Positions 17,095 to 29,181 of a stretch of DNA of 64,000 nt are shown piece by piece; the stretch's first letter is position 1; each line of letters opens with the position of its first letter. A program made the position numbers and the translations under genes. This stretch comes from Botrytis cinerea B05.10 (lineage: Eukaryota; Ascomycota; Leotiomycetes; Helotiales; Sclerotiniaceae), in the NCBI RefSeq assembly GCF_000143535.2, contig NC_037321.1, positions 1,054,001-1,118,000 on the forward strand. Reading direction: 5' to 3'. The notes below the pieces were generated by a model that saw only the letters and a program-made list of their open reading frames with translations, searched no databases and had not been told where the DNA came from.

Positions 17095-17695
17095 GAGGTC
17101 TTTTAATCCGATTTCGGGGAGGTCGGAACGGTGAGAAATGTATATGCAGGGTGTATTTCGCTGTATTATATAACATAACTTGGAATGGGGCGGACTGAGT
17201 TGGAATGGCATTATATACATCATTGCATTGTATCGTGTTGCATGTGCTACTGGGTAGACTGATAATTAGACATACTGTACTTTTGGGATTCACATCATAT
17301 ATACATAGCATAGCACATTAGAAAGGGGTAGCCGAGTCGAGGTTAGCAATCGCATTTTCTCGCTTTTTGGGAATGGAGAAGTCTATAGTAGGCACCATAA
17401 TGGTTAGAGATAGTAAGCATAATTACCATATCCTGTGCTCTATACCTTTTCACGTCATCACATCACGCTGCATCAAATCACAATACCGTTTTTTTTTTAT
17501 TTCATCAACCTAATAGCGCTGCAAATCATCCATCATCTATCATTTTTCATTTTTCGTTTTCATTGCGTAGTTGTCCCCACATCTCCCCTTCATTCAAGGG
17601 AACATGATATGCATGTCTACCTACTATAGCTCCTCCCCCCGCCCTCCATTATAATACAATAGTTTAATATTCCTTTCATTTGCTATCTCAGCACT
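17095..17695. other. Convergent 3' region, MLH1 and RPN1
   Basis: 600 bp between two convergent stops. It is T/C-rich toward the RPN1 side and holds the 3' UTRs of both genes; no ORF is worth calling. Confidence 0.6.
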
Positions 17696-20597
17696 CTAGC
17701 TTTTTCCATCTTCCCACTCTGGGTTCTATTTTCAACGTTAGCATTAATCCAAATTTATAAATGAGCAAAAATTTATATGGCTTCAAAACATACCTTTCTC
17801 AAAATGACAAGACCCTCCAGATTACTGCTCAAACTAATATATTGTTCATCTTCCAATTCCGCTCTCTCGCCATATGCCAAAAGTACAGGGGTACTCTGTG
17901 TTTGCCAACCAGTGATAGTCTTAGGACGACCAGCTTGTCCTACAACATCAACGGCTTGTCCAACTCGAACATTGACTGTTAATGGCTTAAGATCTTCGTC
18001 AAGAGTGACGAGGAATCGAGGGTGCATAGCTGTAACGAGGTAGTATAGGAGGTAATGTGATTTGGTGGTGACGAATTGTTTGGCATCGATCATAGCAACC
18101 AAGACGGAGAGAAGACCACCGGCTGCTACTCGAGAGAGTACTTGGCGGTCGGTGTGGAATGGGTTGATGGAAAGTGTTCCTTTACCCATGTGAAGCAGAC
18201 CTTGGGCGATTCTTACCATGAACAAGGCGTCAGGATCACGGTGGTAATAGCTAGCCAATTGTCGGAGCAATTGAGCCAGTCTAGCATTGTTGGTTCCAGC
18301 ACCCAAGAGACCCATTGCAAAGATAGCATTAATCGCAACATCATTGTCATTGTCGTGACTGTAACGAGATAATGTATCATAAACCTTCATCTGTGGGTTA
18401 CTAGGACTTAGAAGACCCATAGCGAGAGGAACTGCTTTTCGGATATTGGCTTCACCGTAGTGCATCAAATGAGCGAATTGACGCAAAACCATCTCTTGAC
18501 CAACATCTTCTCCCATAGCGACCAAACCAAGACCGAGGACAGCATAGGCTTGAAGTAATTCATCGCCTTTCTTATCATCACTCTCTTCAATATGATCATT
18601 ACAGATGTGGAGAAGTTCTTGGAGCTTCAAAACTGTTCCTGTTCCAGCCCAGGCACAAATTTCTGCCAAAACAGCTGTTGGCTTAGACATGGGGTGATCA
18701 ACAGCCTTCAAAGTCTCGAGGATAACGTCAACGTTCTCTTGTTGTCCAAAGAACAACAAACCCAGACCAAGAGCCATAAATCGAGTCCACTTGTCCTTAA
18801 GCTGAGATTTGCGATCATCATCGAGGAAAGTTTGGAAGATGGCTTCAGTGATATCACTGTTACCAGATCCAACGAAGATCATACCCAAAGATAAAGCTGC
18901 CATGGCGGAAATTTGCATTTCCACGGAGGTATCGGTAACAATAGGTAAGAGAAGCTCCAAAAGTTGCTCCCTGTTTGATCCAGCATACGCAAGACCAAGA
19001 CCCATAATAGCACCAACTCTAACAAGAGGGTTTTTGTGGTTAAGCTTATCCTCTTCACCAAGAAGAGCGAGAGCAGGTTCAGAATCAATTCGTACTCCAG
19101 AATTCATTATACCGATAGCCAATAGAGTACCGGCTTGGATTTGAGTTTCGGGGGCGTATGTATATTTGTCAATCTTGTCCAAACCGGTCTCAACGTCCCA
19201 GAGAAGTAATGTACCCATCGACGCAACTGTGGACATCATTCCCTCCTCCTTAGTTTTCCATACCCAACTTGCCTTCTCGTCTTCAACCATCATCATCTTA
19301 TCATTGCCGAACCCAGCGTTTACGAAAGCATTGACAAAACCTGCTGCCAAGTTGTGCCCAGCAGAGTCAAGGTTGGTTAATCCCGCGACCCTATTGCTCT
19401 CCAGATGACTCTTGTAAATATCTTCGGTCGTCTTTGGATCCAAAATATTTAATTCCTTGGCTAATGCCTTGAAATGCTCCGGCATCTTAGTGTTATACAT
19501 ACACTCCATGATCTCCTGGTCCTCGCTGGTTTCGGATGGTAGGTCGTCAAGAACTATTCTTTGGCGAGCAATGAGGAAAGCCATTTGTTTCTTCAATGCC
19601 GGGTCTGTTGTGGAATCGAAATCGGATCTGACGAGCTCGAGATCGTTTAACCTAATAGCAAGGACAATTGCCTGGGTAAGTTGGTTGTACTTCTTGTAAA
19701 TATCGTGTGCGGTTTTGAGGAATGTCTGATCCTCTGGATAAGTCAAGAGGTTGACCATGCTGACCATGTAGAGGCATGCTCGTGTGTAGGTTTCCTTATC
19801 CAGATAATTTGGGATTTGGTCGATAATTTCAAGCTCGCTCATCAAATCAACAGCATCAGCCTCGGCGTTACTCTTCAAGAATAATGGCACAAGGATCAAG
19901 GCTAGATCAATAAGATCTTGAGTTGGTTGATCTTCTGCTAATCTCTTGCTGTACATCTCTCCCAATTCCAAAGCAAGATGTCGTGTATATTCATGACCCC
20001 ATGAGGCAATGTCTGATGTAGGTGCAAGCAATCGAAACTTGAGAGTGTCCTGTCTTTCTTCATCCGAAAATGTCATACCAATAACTGAAAGAACATCTGC
20101 AAGAGATGTTTTGTCGTCCCCTTCTGGCCATTGTTCGTACAACTTAATCATAGGCTCGTAATGCGGTCTAAGGAACTTGAGAGGTTTTGGTACAGCGGTC
20201 ATAGATGAAGTGGAGGTTTTGATCGAATCTTTGATGGCTTCGAGGGCACTTTTGTACAGACTTGTGTCGGATTCCTATATCAAGATTGTTAGGTTTACTT
20301 GCAAAATCCAATAATGACCATTTGCATACTGTTAATCGCTCCACCAGCATATCAAGCTCACTCTTCAGTTGTTGATCCTCCTCGCTGAGCTCCTCCGCTA
20401 ATACAACAGCCATGTTAGTAATTGCCCGTCTACTCCATTACCAACAACATACCTCCAACAACCGGCTCTTCTTTCGCCCCATTAGCTATAGGCTTTCCAT
20501 CTTTATCCTTCTCTACCTCCTCTGGCTTCTTGGGATCTGAGACCGCCTTGCCTTTGCCCTTGTCAACAGACTTTGGTGGTTCGCCATCTTGCGCCAT
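17696..20597 (-). CDS. RPN1: 26S proteasome regulatory subunit RPN1
   Basis: Four exons join in frame on the minus strand: 20597-20453, 20397-20330, 20274-17794 and 17725-17696, giving 907 residues. The introns are 55, 55 and 68 nt. RPN1 (human PSMD2) is a non-ATPase subunit of the 19S base; it docks ubiquitin-like shuttle factors and a deubiquitinase and delivers substrates to the core. The N-terminal ~50 residues are Lys/Glu-rich and disordered (KSVDKGKGKAVSDPKKPEE). The conserved FLRPHYEPMIKLYEQWP follows near residue 103, and a series of proteasome/cyclosome (PC) repeats of the form GAIMGLGLAYAGS, ALGLGLLFFG, AVLGLGLVAMG and AIFAMGLLGAGTNNARLAQ lies at roughly 430-780. The tiny final exon adds nine residues (NPEWEDGKS), matching the conserved NP[ED] ending of the family. 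It shares a promoter with RIO2. Confidence 0.97.
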
Positions 20598-21015
20598 GTT
20601 GTTTCTAATGGTTGATGTGGGAGCGGCGTTTCTGAACTTGGTGGGAATATGAAAAGAAAGGCTAAAGACAATGCGCAGGAAGGGTATAAATCACCACAAG
20701 TCAAGTAGTAGTGAAAGTGAGTGGTATATCGTGGAATTCGTGATAGACTTTTGATTCTTAATAAGGTCCTCCAGGCAGGTCTGCTTTCGCGTCTAAGCAG
20801 CTTCACCAGATCATAGCTCAAGTAGTGTCACTAGCAGCCGAACCGTACCAACCTTAATTGCACACCCGAGGACGCTTCGTCCAATGAGAGTGAATTTAAC
20901 AATACTTTACTAAAACCACCCTCGCAGCCATTCACAGCCCAGCGGCAGAAAATCCCAAAAATTAATTTCTAGAGAGCGCATCAAATTACAACAATACCGT
21001 ATAACAACTTTCAAG
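20598..21015. promoter_or_regulatory. Shared 418 bp promoter of RPN1 (-) and RIO2 (+)
   Basis: The two start codons face away from each other across 418 bp with no ORF between. A CCAAT motif at about 20880-20884 lies roughly 130 bp upstream of RIO2 and 280 bp upstream of RPN1. Coordinated expression of a proteasome and a ribosome-assembly gene is possible but is inference. Confidence 0.6.
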
Positions 21016-22275
21016 ATGAAGTTGGATACTAAGGCTATGCGGTATTTGACCGCTGAAGACTGGCGCACACTTACAGCAGTCGAACAAGGTTCCAAAAATC
21101 ATGAAGTTGTCCCTACAAAACTCATCGAACAATTATCAGGTCTCCGAGGCGGGGTTCACAGATGCATATCCGCACTCGCAAAAGTCAATTTAATCGCACG
21201 TCTCAAGAACGCAAAGTACGATGGCTATCGTCTCACATACGGAGGACTCGATTATCTTGCGTTGAATACGTATCGCAAACGCAAGGATGTCTACAGTGTC
21301 GGAAATCAAATTGGGGTTGGAAAAGAGAGTGATATTTTCGTGGTGGCAGATGAGAAGGGAGTGCAGAGGGTCCTAAAGATCCATCGATTGGGACGAATAT
21401 CATTTAGAACGGTCAAGGCGAATCGAGACTATCTACGACATCGATCCTCGGCATCATGGATGCATATGTCACGATTGGCAGCGCTGAAGGAATTCACATT
21501 CATGACGGCTCTACGAGATAATGGATTTCCAGTCCCCGAACCACTCGCACAATCTAGACACACTATAGTTATGTCTTTGATCGATGCATTCCCTATGCGT
21601 CAAATATCTTCCGTTCCAGATCCAGCGTCCCTATACGCCGAACTCATCTCCATGATCCTACGCTTAGCACAATATGGTCTCATTCACGGCGATTTCAACG
21701 AATTCAACATTTTAATCAAGGAAGAGACCAACCCAGAAAATCCTGAAGAGGTACTCAGTTTGACTCCTATTCTTATTGATTTTCCACAAATGGTTTCTGT
21801 CGATCATGTAAATGCGGAGTACTACTTTGATCGAGACGTCAACTGCATCAAGCGATTTTTTGACCGACGATTCCATTTCACAAGCAATGAGAAGGGTCCT
21901 CATTTCAAGGATGCTCGCAAACTTATCGGCAAGGATGGTGTAAAACGACTTGATGTTTCTGTTGAGGCATCGGGATTCTCAAAGAAGATGGCGAAAGAGC
22001 TTGAGGCATACATGAAAGCGGTAGGCGTTGATGGTGATGGCGAGCCTGGAGCAGAAAGAAGTGATGATGACTTTGACGACGACGAAGATGATGATGACGA
22101 CGAGGAGGAGGATGAAGAAGAGGAAGAAGAAGAAAAGGAGGCTGCAGATCCTGCCAACGTGGAACAGCAGAATGAAGAGACTACAGAGACAAAGCCGAAG
22201 GGGGATGCTGAACCATCGAATGATGACAAGGAAGAACTGTCATTGTCCAATCTTAAGATCGAAGAGAAGACTTGA
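21016..22275 (+). CDS. RIO2: RIO2 atypical protein kinase/ATPase, 40S maturation
   Basis: A single-exon gene of 419 residues. RIO2 binds pre-40S particles and uses its ATPase activity for release of late assembly factors during cytoplasmic 20S to 18S rRNA processing. The RIO2-specific winged helix occupies residues 1-90 (MKLDTKAMRYLTAEDWR; VPTKLIEQLSGLRGGVH). The kinase fold follows, with the nucleotide loop GVGKESDIF at 100-108, the ATP-lysine at Lys121 in VLKIHRLGR, the catalytic loop HGDFNEFN with Asp226, and the metal motif IDFPQ with Asp255. The C-terminus is strongly acidic (Asp/Glu runs at about 345-375), then charged. Length is normal for fungi. The lack of introns contrasts with its neighbours. 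Confidence 0.98.
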   Translation: MKLDTKAMRYLTAEDWRTLTAVEQGSKNHEVVPTKLIEQLSGLRGGVHRCISALAKVNLIARLKNAKYDGYRLTYGGLDYLALNTYRKRKDVYSVGNQIGVGKESDIFVVADEKGVQRVLKIHRLGRISFRTVKANRDYLRHRSSASWMHMSRLAALKEFTFMTALRDNGFPVPEPLAQSRHTIVMSLIDAFPMRQISSVPDPASLYAELISMILRLAQYGLIHGDFNEFNILIKEETNPENPEEVLSLTPILIDFPQMVSVDHVNAEYYFDRDVNCIKRFFDRRFHFTSNEKGPHFKDARKLIGKDGVKRLDVSVEASGFSKKMAKELEAYMKAVGVDGDGEPGAERSDDDFDDDEDDDDDEEEDEEEEEEEKEAADPANVEQQNEETTETKPKGDAEPSNDDKEELSLSNLKIEEKT

Positions 22276-23270
22276 TTCTATTTCGCAGCCAAAACAAAAA
22301 TAACAATTGATAATAAATGTGCGGCTTATCACTTACCTGGAGAAGTTGCTTCTTACTTTGTGGTGACCCATACTATCAATATTCGATGTAGCCAGGCAAA
22401 GAGCATTTTAAAGGACTGCTACAGTAACATTGGATCACGACAATTGTAGTATGATCGCATCACGACTCCCTCGAGAGTGTTTGATCGGAGCCATCAATGT
22501 GGGTATCGGTCACTCCAAAATCAAGGAAAGCACCAAAGTCCTAATTTGTCGAAGTTGCAGTGTGCATCCTCCTCCGTTATGTGGCTAGTTTCAAGACATA
22601 CACTTTTGATCATAGATATAATGGGAAGTTGATGCAAATTTAGCTTGATTATGCTACAGAAAAGTCTCATCTACCTAGTACTGTTGCAACAAGAGCAATG
22701 AAAACGAAAGAAATTACAAAGAAAAGAGTAATCTGCCTGATATCCTCACACTCTGACATAAAAGTAATGTTTCGCACCACTATCATCAATATGTCACACC
22801 CTCGTGGATGTACAGATCGCCAGCCTCGAAAAATATTGAACTAGAAGCGAGTATGTAATGTAACATAGATAATACTTCGACCAGGATTATGTATGTATGC
22901 TTGGTGAATAAGCATGTATGCTGGAAGATATTGATTCATCATAATAGGTATCGTTGAAAGCGGGGTATGCTTCGTCGTGGCGAAGCAAGTGTTGGTGCAA
23001 TAATGAAATTTGGGCCACAAAATTGAGTAAATGTTGACATGAAGGTATGATGATACAAAACCATCTTGATCTCTCTACTTGCGAGCGGATGGAGAGGTGA
23101 TGGAAGCACTATGTGCAATGGATGAACTGTGTACGACAACTGGGGAATCGTGAATCGTGACTCCATCGTCAGCTGAGCCACTCTCGGAAACGGTTGGAGT
23201 GACGCTTGGGAGAACGGTACTGACGACAAGTTAGTATTCAAGTGCCTCATAGATTGCCCGTGGAATAAGC
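22276..23270. other. Convergent 3' region, RIO2 and RNA-binding gene
   Basis: 1 kb between convergent stops. A 111-codon minus-strand ORF at 22939-23274 overlaps the end of the RNA-binding gene in another frame and looks like a shadow plus UTR. Nothing else is seen. Confidence 0.5.
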
Positions 23271-25210
23271 TCACTGGGTCAAAGGCTTCTTGGGAGAGGC
23301 TTCGGTCAAGGAAACTTTGACAACCGATCGGTCCAAGTCCTTGAAACCTGAGACACGTCCAACAGGGCTAAAATCACATTAGCATCGTCACTGTAAAGTC
23401 ATAATGGTATGGCATACCTTGGAATACCATCTCTCTTCCAGGATCCACTGGATCTGGAGCCAGGAAGGTGACGAGCAATCTGAGAAGCTCGGGGAAGAAT
23501 TGGGGATGGCATTGGGGGAGAAGCCAATGCAATCATGTCGGCAGCTGGGGCACCATAAGCTCCAACGTTGTACTCATTGGTTCGAAATTGACGACGTTCA
23601 GTGGTGATTCGCTTCAAATCCTTTTGTGCTGGAGTGTCGGCATAACGAACTTGAAGTAAGAGACCTTCTTCGCCGATGGGCTGGCCGTGGAACTTTCTGA
23701 TGATCTCCTCGCAGACATCACGGTTTTCGAAACTGAAACACAATAATAAGTATATATTAGTGGCAGGGTGGAAGATTTTCAACTTACCGAGCAAATCCAA
23801 CGCCTCGGCTGTGGTTTTGGGAATCACGAAGAATGCGGCTACTGCTGACCTTGTAGTCCATGAAGATAGCACCAAGTTCCTACAACAAGATTAGTTGAAG
23901 TAAGGGTAACTAGGCACGAGAACTGCCTTACGGATTCGGTCATAGTCTTTGGCAAATTGGAAACATAAAGATTGGTGGATGCCTCATCGCCCTCTGCCTT
24001 AAGACGAGCATTGAAGGATTCCTGTGAAAAATTAGCCACCATCAAGGAAACATGTGGTTGAAGACATACTCTAGCAAAACCGACTTCGTAACCAAGTTCC
24101 CAGAAACCACGGATGCACATCTCCGAATCACGGACGTCAAAATACTTAGCGAAACCAAATCTACAAAGCTGTTAGTGGCAGTAAGAAACTTCCTTGTAGA
24201 AAAACGGCATACCCCTTGCAAGCACCAGTGGCTGTATCAATAATTGCCTTGGAGGTCTCGACTTTACCGAAGCGGGCAGCATATTGTGCAAGTGTCTCGT
24301 CATCCGTATTTGGGTGAAGTCCACGAATGTAGACATTGCGGTTGTTCTTAATGGGGTTGTGCAAACTCTGATCCAAAGTTCTCATGTTCTCAGTTGGGGT
24401 AAAAACCGCTGGAACTGCCTTTGGAATTGGTGGAAACTGCTTCAAAAGGGCTTGGATATCAACACCGATTGGAAGTGTTGGGTAAGGAAGTGCCTTGACG
24501 AGTGATTGAGCATGAGGGACTGGAAGCTGCTGAGGAGATGGGGTAGAGCCGAATGGAGATCGGTCAATCGCAGCAATATGAGCACCAGATTCACGATTGG
24601 CGAATGAGGCATAGTATGGTGTTCCAGGAAGAGACTCGGTAGTGGAGTAAGAGCCGCGACGATTTTCGAGGCCAGGAACATCCTTGGTGGAGTGGGAATG
24701 ATCAGATCTGTCAGCATAGTAGGCAGATCGGGCGTTTGGGGTGTAGGGAATGTTTTGTTGGTATCCTGGAACATAGCCAGGGTAGACCGAAGATGCCTGT
24801 GCAAGATAGGGTAATGCTCCAGGGAAGGAGTTCATGTTGTATGCATTCTCAGATAACTGCTGAGGGGCTAACGATTGTGGCTGGAACATACTTGGTGCAT
24901 ACACAAGGCCATCAGGGGTAACTTGAAAGTAGACTTGGCCTGTCCCCAAATGATGTTGGTTAGTAGCCATTGGACCCGTAGAATTAGGCATGCTGCCAGG
25001 AATAGCTAAACCAGCAAACTGATTCATCATTGCGTTCATGGCACCGTCCCCAGCTTGGGTAATGCCAGTGCTGGCCTGGGCATATGTGGCTTGCTGACCT
25101 TGAGAATCTCGAGTTGTGCGAGCTTGTTGCTGAGTGTACATGGTTGCTGTGGTGCGGTTTGGGAATGTATTTGCTGCTTCGGCGTGTGTAGCAGTTTGAG
25201 GGTAAGACAT
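23271..25210 (-). CDS. Two-RRM RNA-binding protein, RBMS/MSSP-like
   Basis: Six exons join in frame on the minus strand: 25210-24213, 24160-24070, 24021-23932, 23879-23788, 23732-23418 and 23367-23271, giving 560 residues. The first ~285 residues are low-complexity, rich in Gln, Ala, Thr, Pro and Tyr. RRM1 spans roughly 290-365, with RNP2-like VYIRGL and RNP1-like KGFGFAKYF (assembled across intron 1). RRM2 spans roughly 378-455, with LYVSNL and RGVGFARF (assembled across intron 4). The rest is Pro/Ser-rich. The domain order resembles animal RBMS (MSSP) and related fungal proteins that bind single-stranded or AU-rich RNA and regulate mRNA fate; the target is unknown. The start at MSYPQTATHAEA was chosen because it is the first ATG after a strong 5'-UTR acceptor and no upstream in-frame ATG exists on the preceding exon. 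Upstream lies a long leader. Confidence 0.88.
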
Positions 25211-25216
25211 GGTATC

Positions 25217-25533
25217 CTGCACGTAAGATATTTGTTAGTATCAAATATGAGTTGATGGTTGATGGAAGATGTAGTTGATGGGAGATGAAATGCATCGAAG
25301 ATATAAATAAGGATAGGAGGATCAGAAGTGGGGAAATTCGAAGAGAATATTTCCTTGTGAATGATAAGAAGCAGTGAATAAGGACAGTGAAAGTGAAGTG
25401 TTAGAAATGATGTTTGTGACCCGGCGGAACAAAGCAGATGGCCAGACATCATCGATCGGGAATCTGCAATGCCGAAACAGATTGATTGGATACAATCGAG
25501 AGAATCGAGGAATTGAGACACTGCTTGACTTAC
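25217..25533 (-). other. 5'-UTR intron of the RNA-binding gene
   Basis: On the minus strand a consensus donor GTAAGT begins at 25533, and an acceptor CAG ends at 25217, just 6 nt before the start codon, preceded by ACTAACA as branch site. The 317 nt intron is much longer than the coding introns (48-57 nt), as is common for leader introns. No ATG occurs in frame on the upstream exon near the junction. Confidence 0.65.
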
Positions 25534-26460
25534 TTTGCAGTTCTTGACAAGAACAACGCTTTTTGCTCAAACAATGGCGTTCTCAAGCAATCCAGCTAGA
25601 GAGTTCCACAGTTAGCGACCGCCAATCGAGGACGAAAGAGAGAGAGTACGAGAGTGAGTGACTGAGTGAGTGAATGAGTTCAATTCCCATTACCTTTTTC
25701 AAAAGACGATTGGACGGAGACTACTGCCTTTCTGATGGCGTTTTCCAGATGTATGATAGGACGAGTAGAAGTAAACTTGAATAAGCTACTTTCAAGAAAC
25801 AGGAAGAAAATGAATTTAGTAGCGAGTAGAGTTTTCTAGAATGATAGAAAGCTATCGAGCCAGGTGGTTGTTGTGAGGTAGAGATTGTGATGAAGAATTG
25901 GTTTTAATGTGATTTGGTGTGGAAAGAGAAGAACAAAAGGAAGAGGAAGAGGACGAGAGGATGAGATGAGAAGTTGGTTAAGAAGGGGACCATGAAGCTA
26001 AGAGCAACTGAAGGACCGGAAGGAGGTGAAAATGGAAAGAACGTATTTGTCGGAACTTCTTAAAAATGGCAACAAGTGCCGGTGCCAGCTCGAGTAATGT
26101 TGTTGCTGTCCTTATATGAGGCAGTCGCAGACGATGTGATGATAATGTGACAACGTGGTAACGTGATCATTTGAAGATAGATTTGACAATCGCTGTTGCT
26201 ATCACTCGGGACTGGTTCAAAGTGGGAAAGTGACGATGCTGGCTTATTCAATATTGGGATTTTCTCTGCAAAAGAGTTGGCAACCAATTGTTATTTTGGA
26301 TGAGAATGGAAGGTTCGAGTTCTTCCTTGCGATGTTTAGCAAGTTAACCAACCCAAGCAGGAAAGAGTGAATCGTGCGAGGGCGATTGCCATCAGAGTAC
26401 CTGAGCAGTGAAGATAAGATGGAAAGTATAAACAAACATATGAATGTAAACATACCTGTT
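25534..26460 (-). other. Probable long 5' leader/promoter of the RNA-binding gene
   Basis: The minus strand is rich in C/T with CTCTCTCTTTC-type tracts (+ strand GAGAGAGAGTACGAGAGTGAGTGACTGAGTGAGTG near 25637-25672). Further consensus donors GTAATG (about 25693) and GTATGT (about 26455) could belong to alternative leader introns. No coding ORF is supported. Confidence 0.4.
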
Positions 26461-28782
26461 GCTATTGCTGTTGCTATCCGTACTGCAGTTGCTCGCGTGG
26501 TGGTTGTATGTCTGCCGGTGTGTCTGAATGAATGAATATTCTTGGATATGGCTAGAAGAATAGCTGCGTGTCTATGAATGACTCTTGGAGAACTCGTAGA
26601 TACACAAGTGATATATGGGACGGAGAAGTAGAAGCAGACGCAGACGCAGATATAGGTATGACTAGACTCGAGGTGATATAGGTAGACACCCAGGTAGATG
26701 GATTTTCAAATGCAGAGATGACTTAGACAAGGCAACGACTGTAAAGCAATATGTATCAAATCAGGCAGGTGCGTATGTTGGCGAGAATCAGATAATCTGT
26801 GAAGATTGGTGAAAGCGCTGTGTCGGTGATGTGAAGTATGATTTGAAAATGGGTGACAGCTTGATGTCGGCAACGCAACACAATAATGCAATAGAATAAC
26901 TTGAAATGGACCGCCCAAAAGATTTCAAACTACAAAATCTTTACACGTCAGGACACTCGAACATACATAAAGATAAAGTACAATTAATTATTACTATTGT
27001 CAATATTGATATGTGGAATTGAAGCTTATAAGTAAGTATAAAGAAAAAGCCAAACATAGGAGACAATAATCTCTTAAGAAGACGCATGTTTTACGGATAT
27101 GCATGCACTTTCCCGCACTTCACTGGTGTATACCTAGTAGGCATGAAAGAGGGATGAAAGCCATGTGTCTAATAGTAGTACGAAGTGTCCTCGGAGGTAT
27201 TTGCTTCTTCCTCTCCCTCTTCTTCTCTCATGATCATCAAAGTACACAATAGAAACCACCTGCCAAGAGTAGGGATAACCTTTCCTCGGTCGCTCAAGTG
27301 CATGCCACGCGAGTGAAGGGAATGTATCTATAGGCCTTAGAGCCATCTGAAATTCATTGGAAGCAAAGTGTGATAGAGTATCTGCTTACAAAAATTGACC
27401 AAATTACGCCTCCAGGTACCAAACACAGATTCTATTCAGCCAACACAGGCTTCCGCAACTCTTGACTTCGACCAAGCATCTTCATTGGTGACTGTGCCTA
27501 AGAACTATTTACTTAATGAAAACATTTCATAGCATCGAGTGAAGGCGAAAAATTGCATGGAAAGGAGTCTGCCGCCCACGTAGGTATCCGAATAATGAGT
27601 ATCTTGCCGTTGTCACGGCGAGTCTGCAGAATCTAGCGGATCGCAGATCTCTTTATGGGCCCCGAACCCTCATTGTGGGGCAGGGTAAGACAAACGCAAG
27701 GGACGTTCATGTGTCGGCTATTTGTGGTGTTCAGGGGAATAAGCAACTACCACCAGGTGTACAAACAATGAATTGTGAGTGTACCTGACGTCAATTCAAT
27801 AAACCTTTGCTTTGAGACTATGCTGCTACTATAAGCATCCTAAAAGACTGCAAGAGAATCATCTAATCTACTCGGTCCATATGGTCCAGAGAAGATTTTG
27901 CCGTTTCATGTAAAGATCAAGACTATCTCGGTGCTCGTGAAGGAAATGGCTGCACAAAATCCGAGCGTTGTGCTACTCTCTCTCAGCCTAGACCTTCGCT
28001 AAGAACTACCCTCTTGAACCGCCATCAGTTTCCCGTCCTTAACCTCGAAATCCATTCATTTGCTGATCAAGATATGCTACTATTGTTTGTGGCACAAAAG
28101 TCACAGTTCAGTTCGCTTCAATTGGACCGCAATTATGTTGATCGAGTGAAACACGATACTGCTAGAAACCGCGGATGCTGCGGGGATTACGACCCGACGT
28201 ATCTTACTTACCATGTGTTTCTTTCGTCCTTTCCTGCGCCTTGACCTCTTTCTTTCTCCACCAGCCTCCTTGCAAGTTCGGGTCATATATCTGACTTGGC
28301 TATACGATATACCCACGTTGTCGATGATAGATAATTAAGACGGAACCTCCCCAGCCTAACCCACCAAGAAGTTGGGATGTGTATCGTCTATCTGCAACCC
28401 AGAATTGTTATTCCATCGTCGTTTAGAAATTTCCGCAAGCTTTACTCTCAATGGCCAGAGATCCGGGTTTCTGGGACGCCTACTTGGAGAAACCTACATT
28501 GTCTGAATATGATGCTCCGGATCATGAGGATTCTTGAGAAGCAATCAAATGTTGCGATAGATCTGGACCCCGAATCCAGCATCCTGTCTAGCCGAAGACG
28601 GAAATTCGCGCGAGAGAAATCTCTATGCCAATCGTGGAATAACGGTTCAGCGAATAATAACTCGCAAACTCAGGAATGGCATCTTGAATCTGTATGATGA
28701 AGGAATTCTCGATTTCAAAATCTGGACCCCTAGACGACCCTACTTTAATGGATAGCAATCATGGCGCAATGTGGGAACCCTA
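26461..28782. other. Gene-free stretch
   Basis: Only scattered ORFs under 110 codons with no motif, including a 106-codon + ORF at 28377-28697. No exon chain could be built. Base composition is ordinary. Confidence 0.4.
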
Positions 28783-29179
28783 TGGCGTCTTTTTGGGACA
28801 AAAAGTAACAAAAACCAGCTTTTTAATAAAGATTGCTAGTTTCTAATATAAATTGCTAGTATTTTAATATAAATTGCTAATTTCAATTATATAATTACAT
28901 AATTGTACAATTGCATAATTACACAATTACACAATCGTATAATCGCACTATCGCATAATCACACTAATAATTTTCTATAGAATTTCTAAAAAATATAAAA
29001 GTCTTTAGAATTTCTAAATAAATAAGTTTTTAGAATTTCTAAGAAAATTATTAGTGCGATTGTATAATTATACAATTGAAATTAGTAATCTATATCTAAA
29101 ATTATCGATTTATATTAAAAAACTAGTGATCTTTATTGAAAAGCTGGTTTTTGTCACTTTTTGTCCCAAAAAGACACCA
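28783..29179. mobile_element. Foldback MITE-like element with long inverted ends
   Basis: The left end reads TGGCGTCTTTTTGGGACAAA, and the right end is the near-perfect inverse complement (TGGTGTCTTTTTGGGACAAA from 29179 backwards). The match continues through AAAACCAGCTTTT, AATAAAGAT and CTAGT for about 70-80 bp per arm with few mismatches. Inside, further inverted blocks (CACTAATAATTTTCT against AGAAAATTATTAGTG; AATTGTACAATTGCATAAT types) make almost the whole 397 bp a hairpin. It is very AT-rich with no ORF. TA dinucleotides flank both ends (28781-28782, 29180-29181), as for Tc1/mariner-type insertion. Alternatively the ends are CTATGG...CCATAG with an AACC duplication on either side. No second copy lies in this window. 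Confidence 0.8.
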
Positions 29180-29181
29180 TA

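Noticed and set aside
22028..22303. Met/Lys/Arg-rich + ORF and Ser-rich minus ORF over the end of RIO2
   Set aside because: Out-of-frame shadows of the acidic Asp/Glu codon run at the RIO2 C-terminus.
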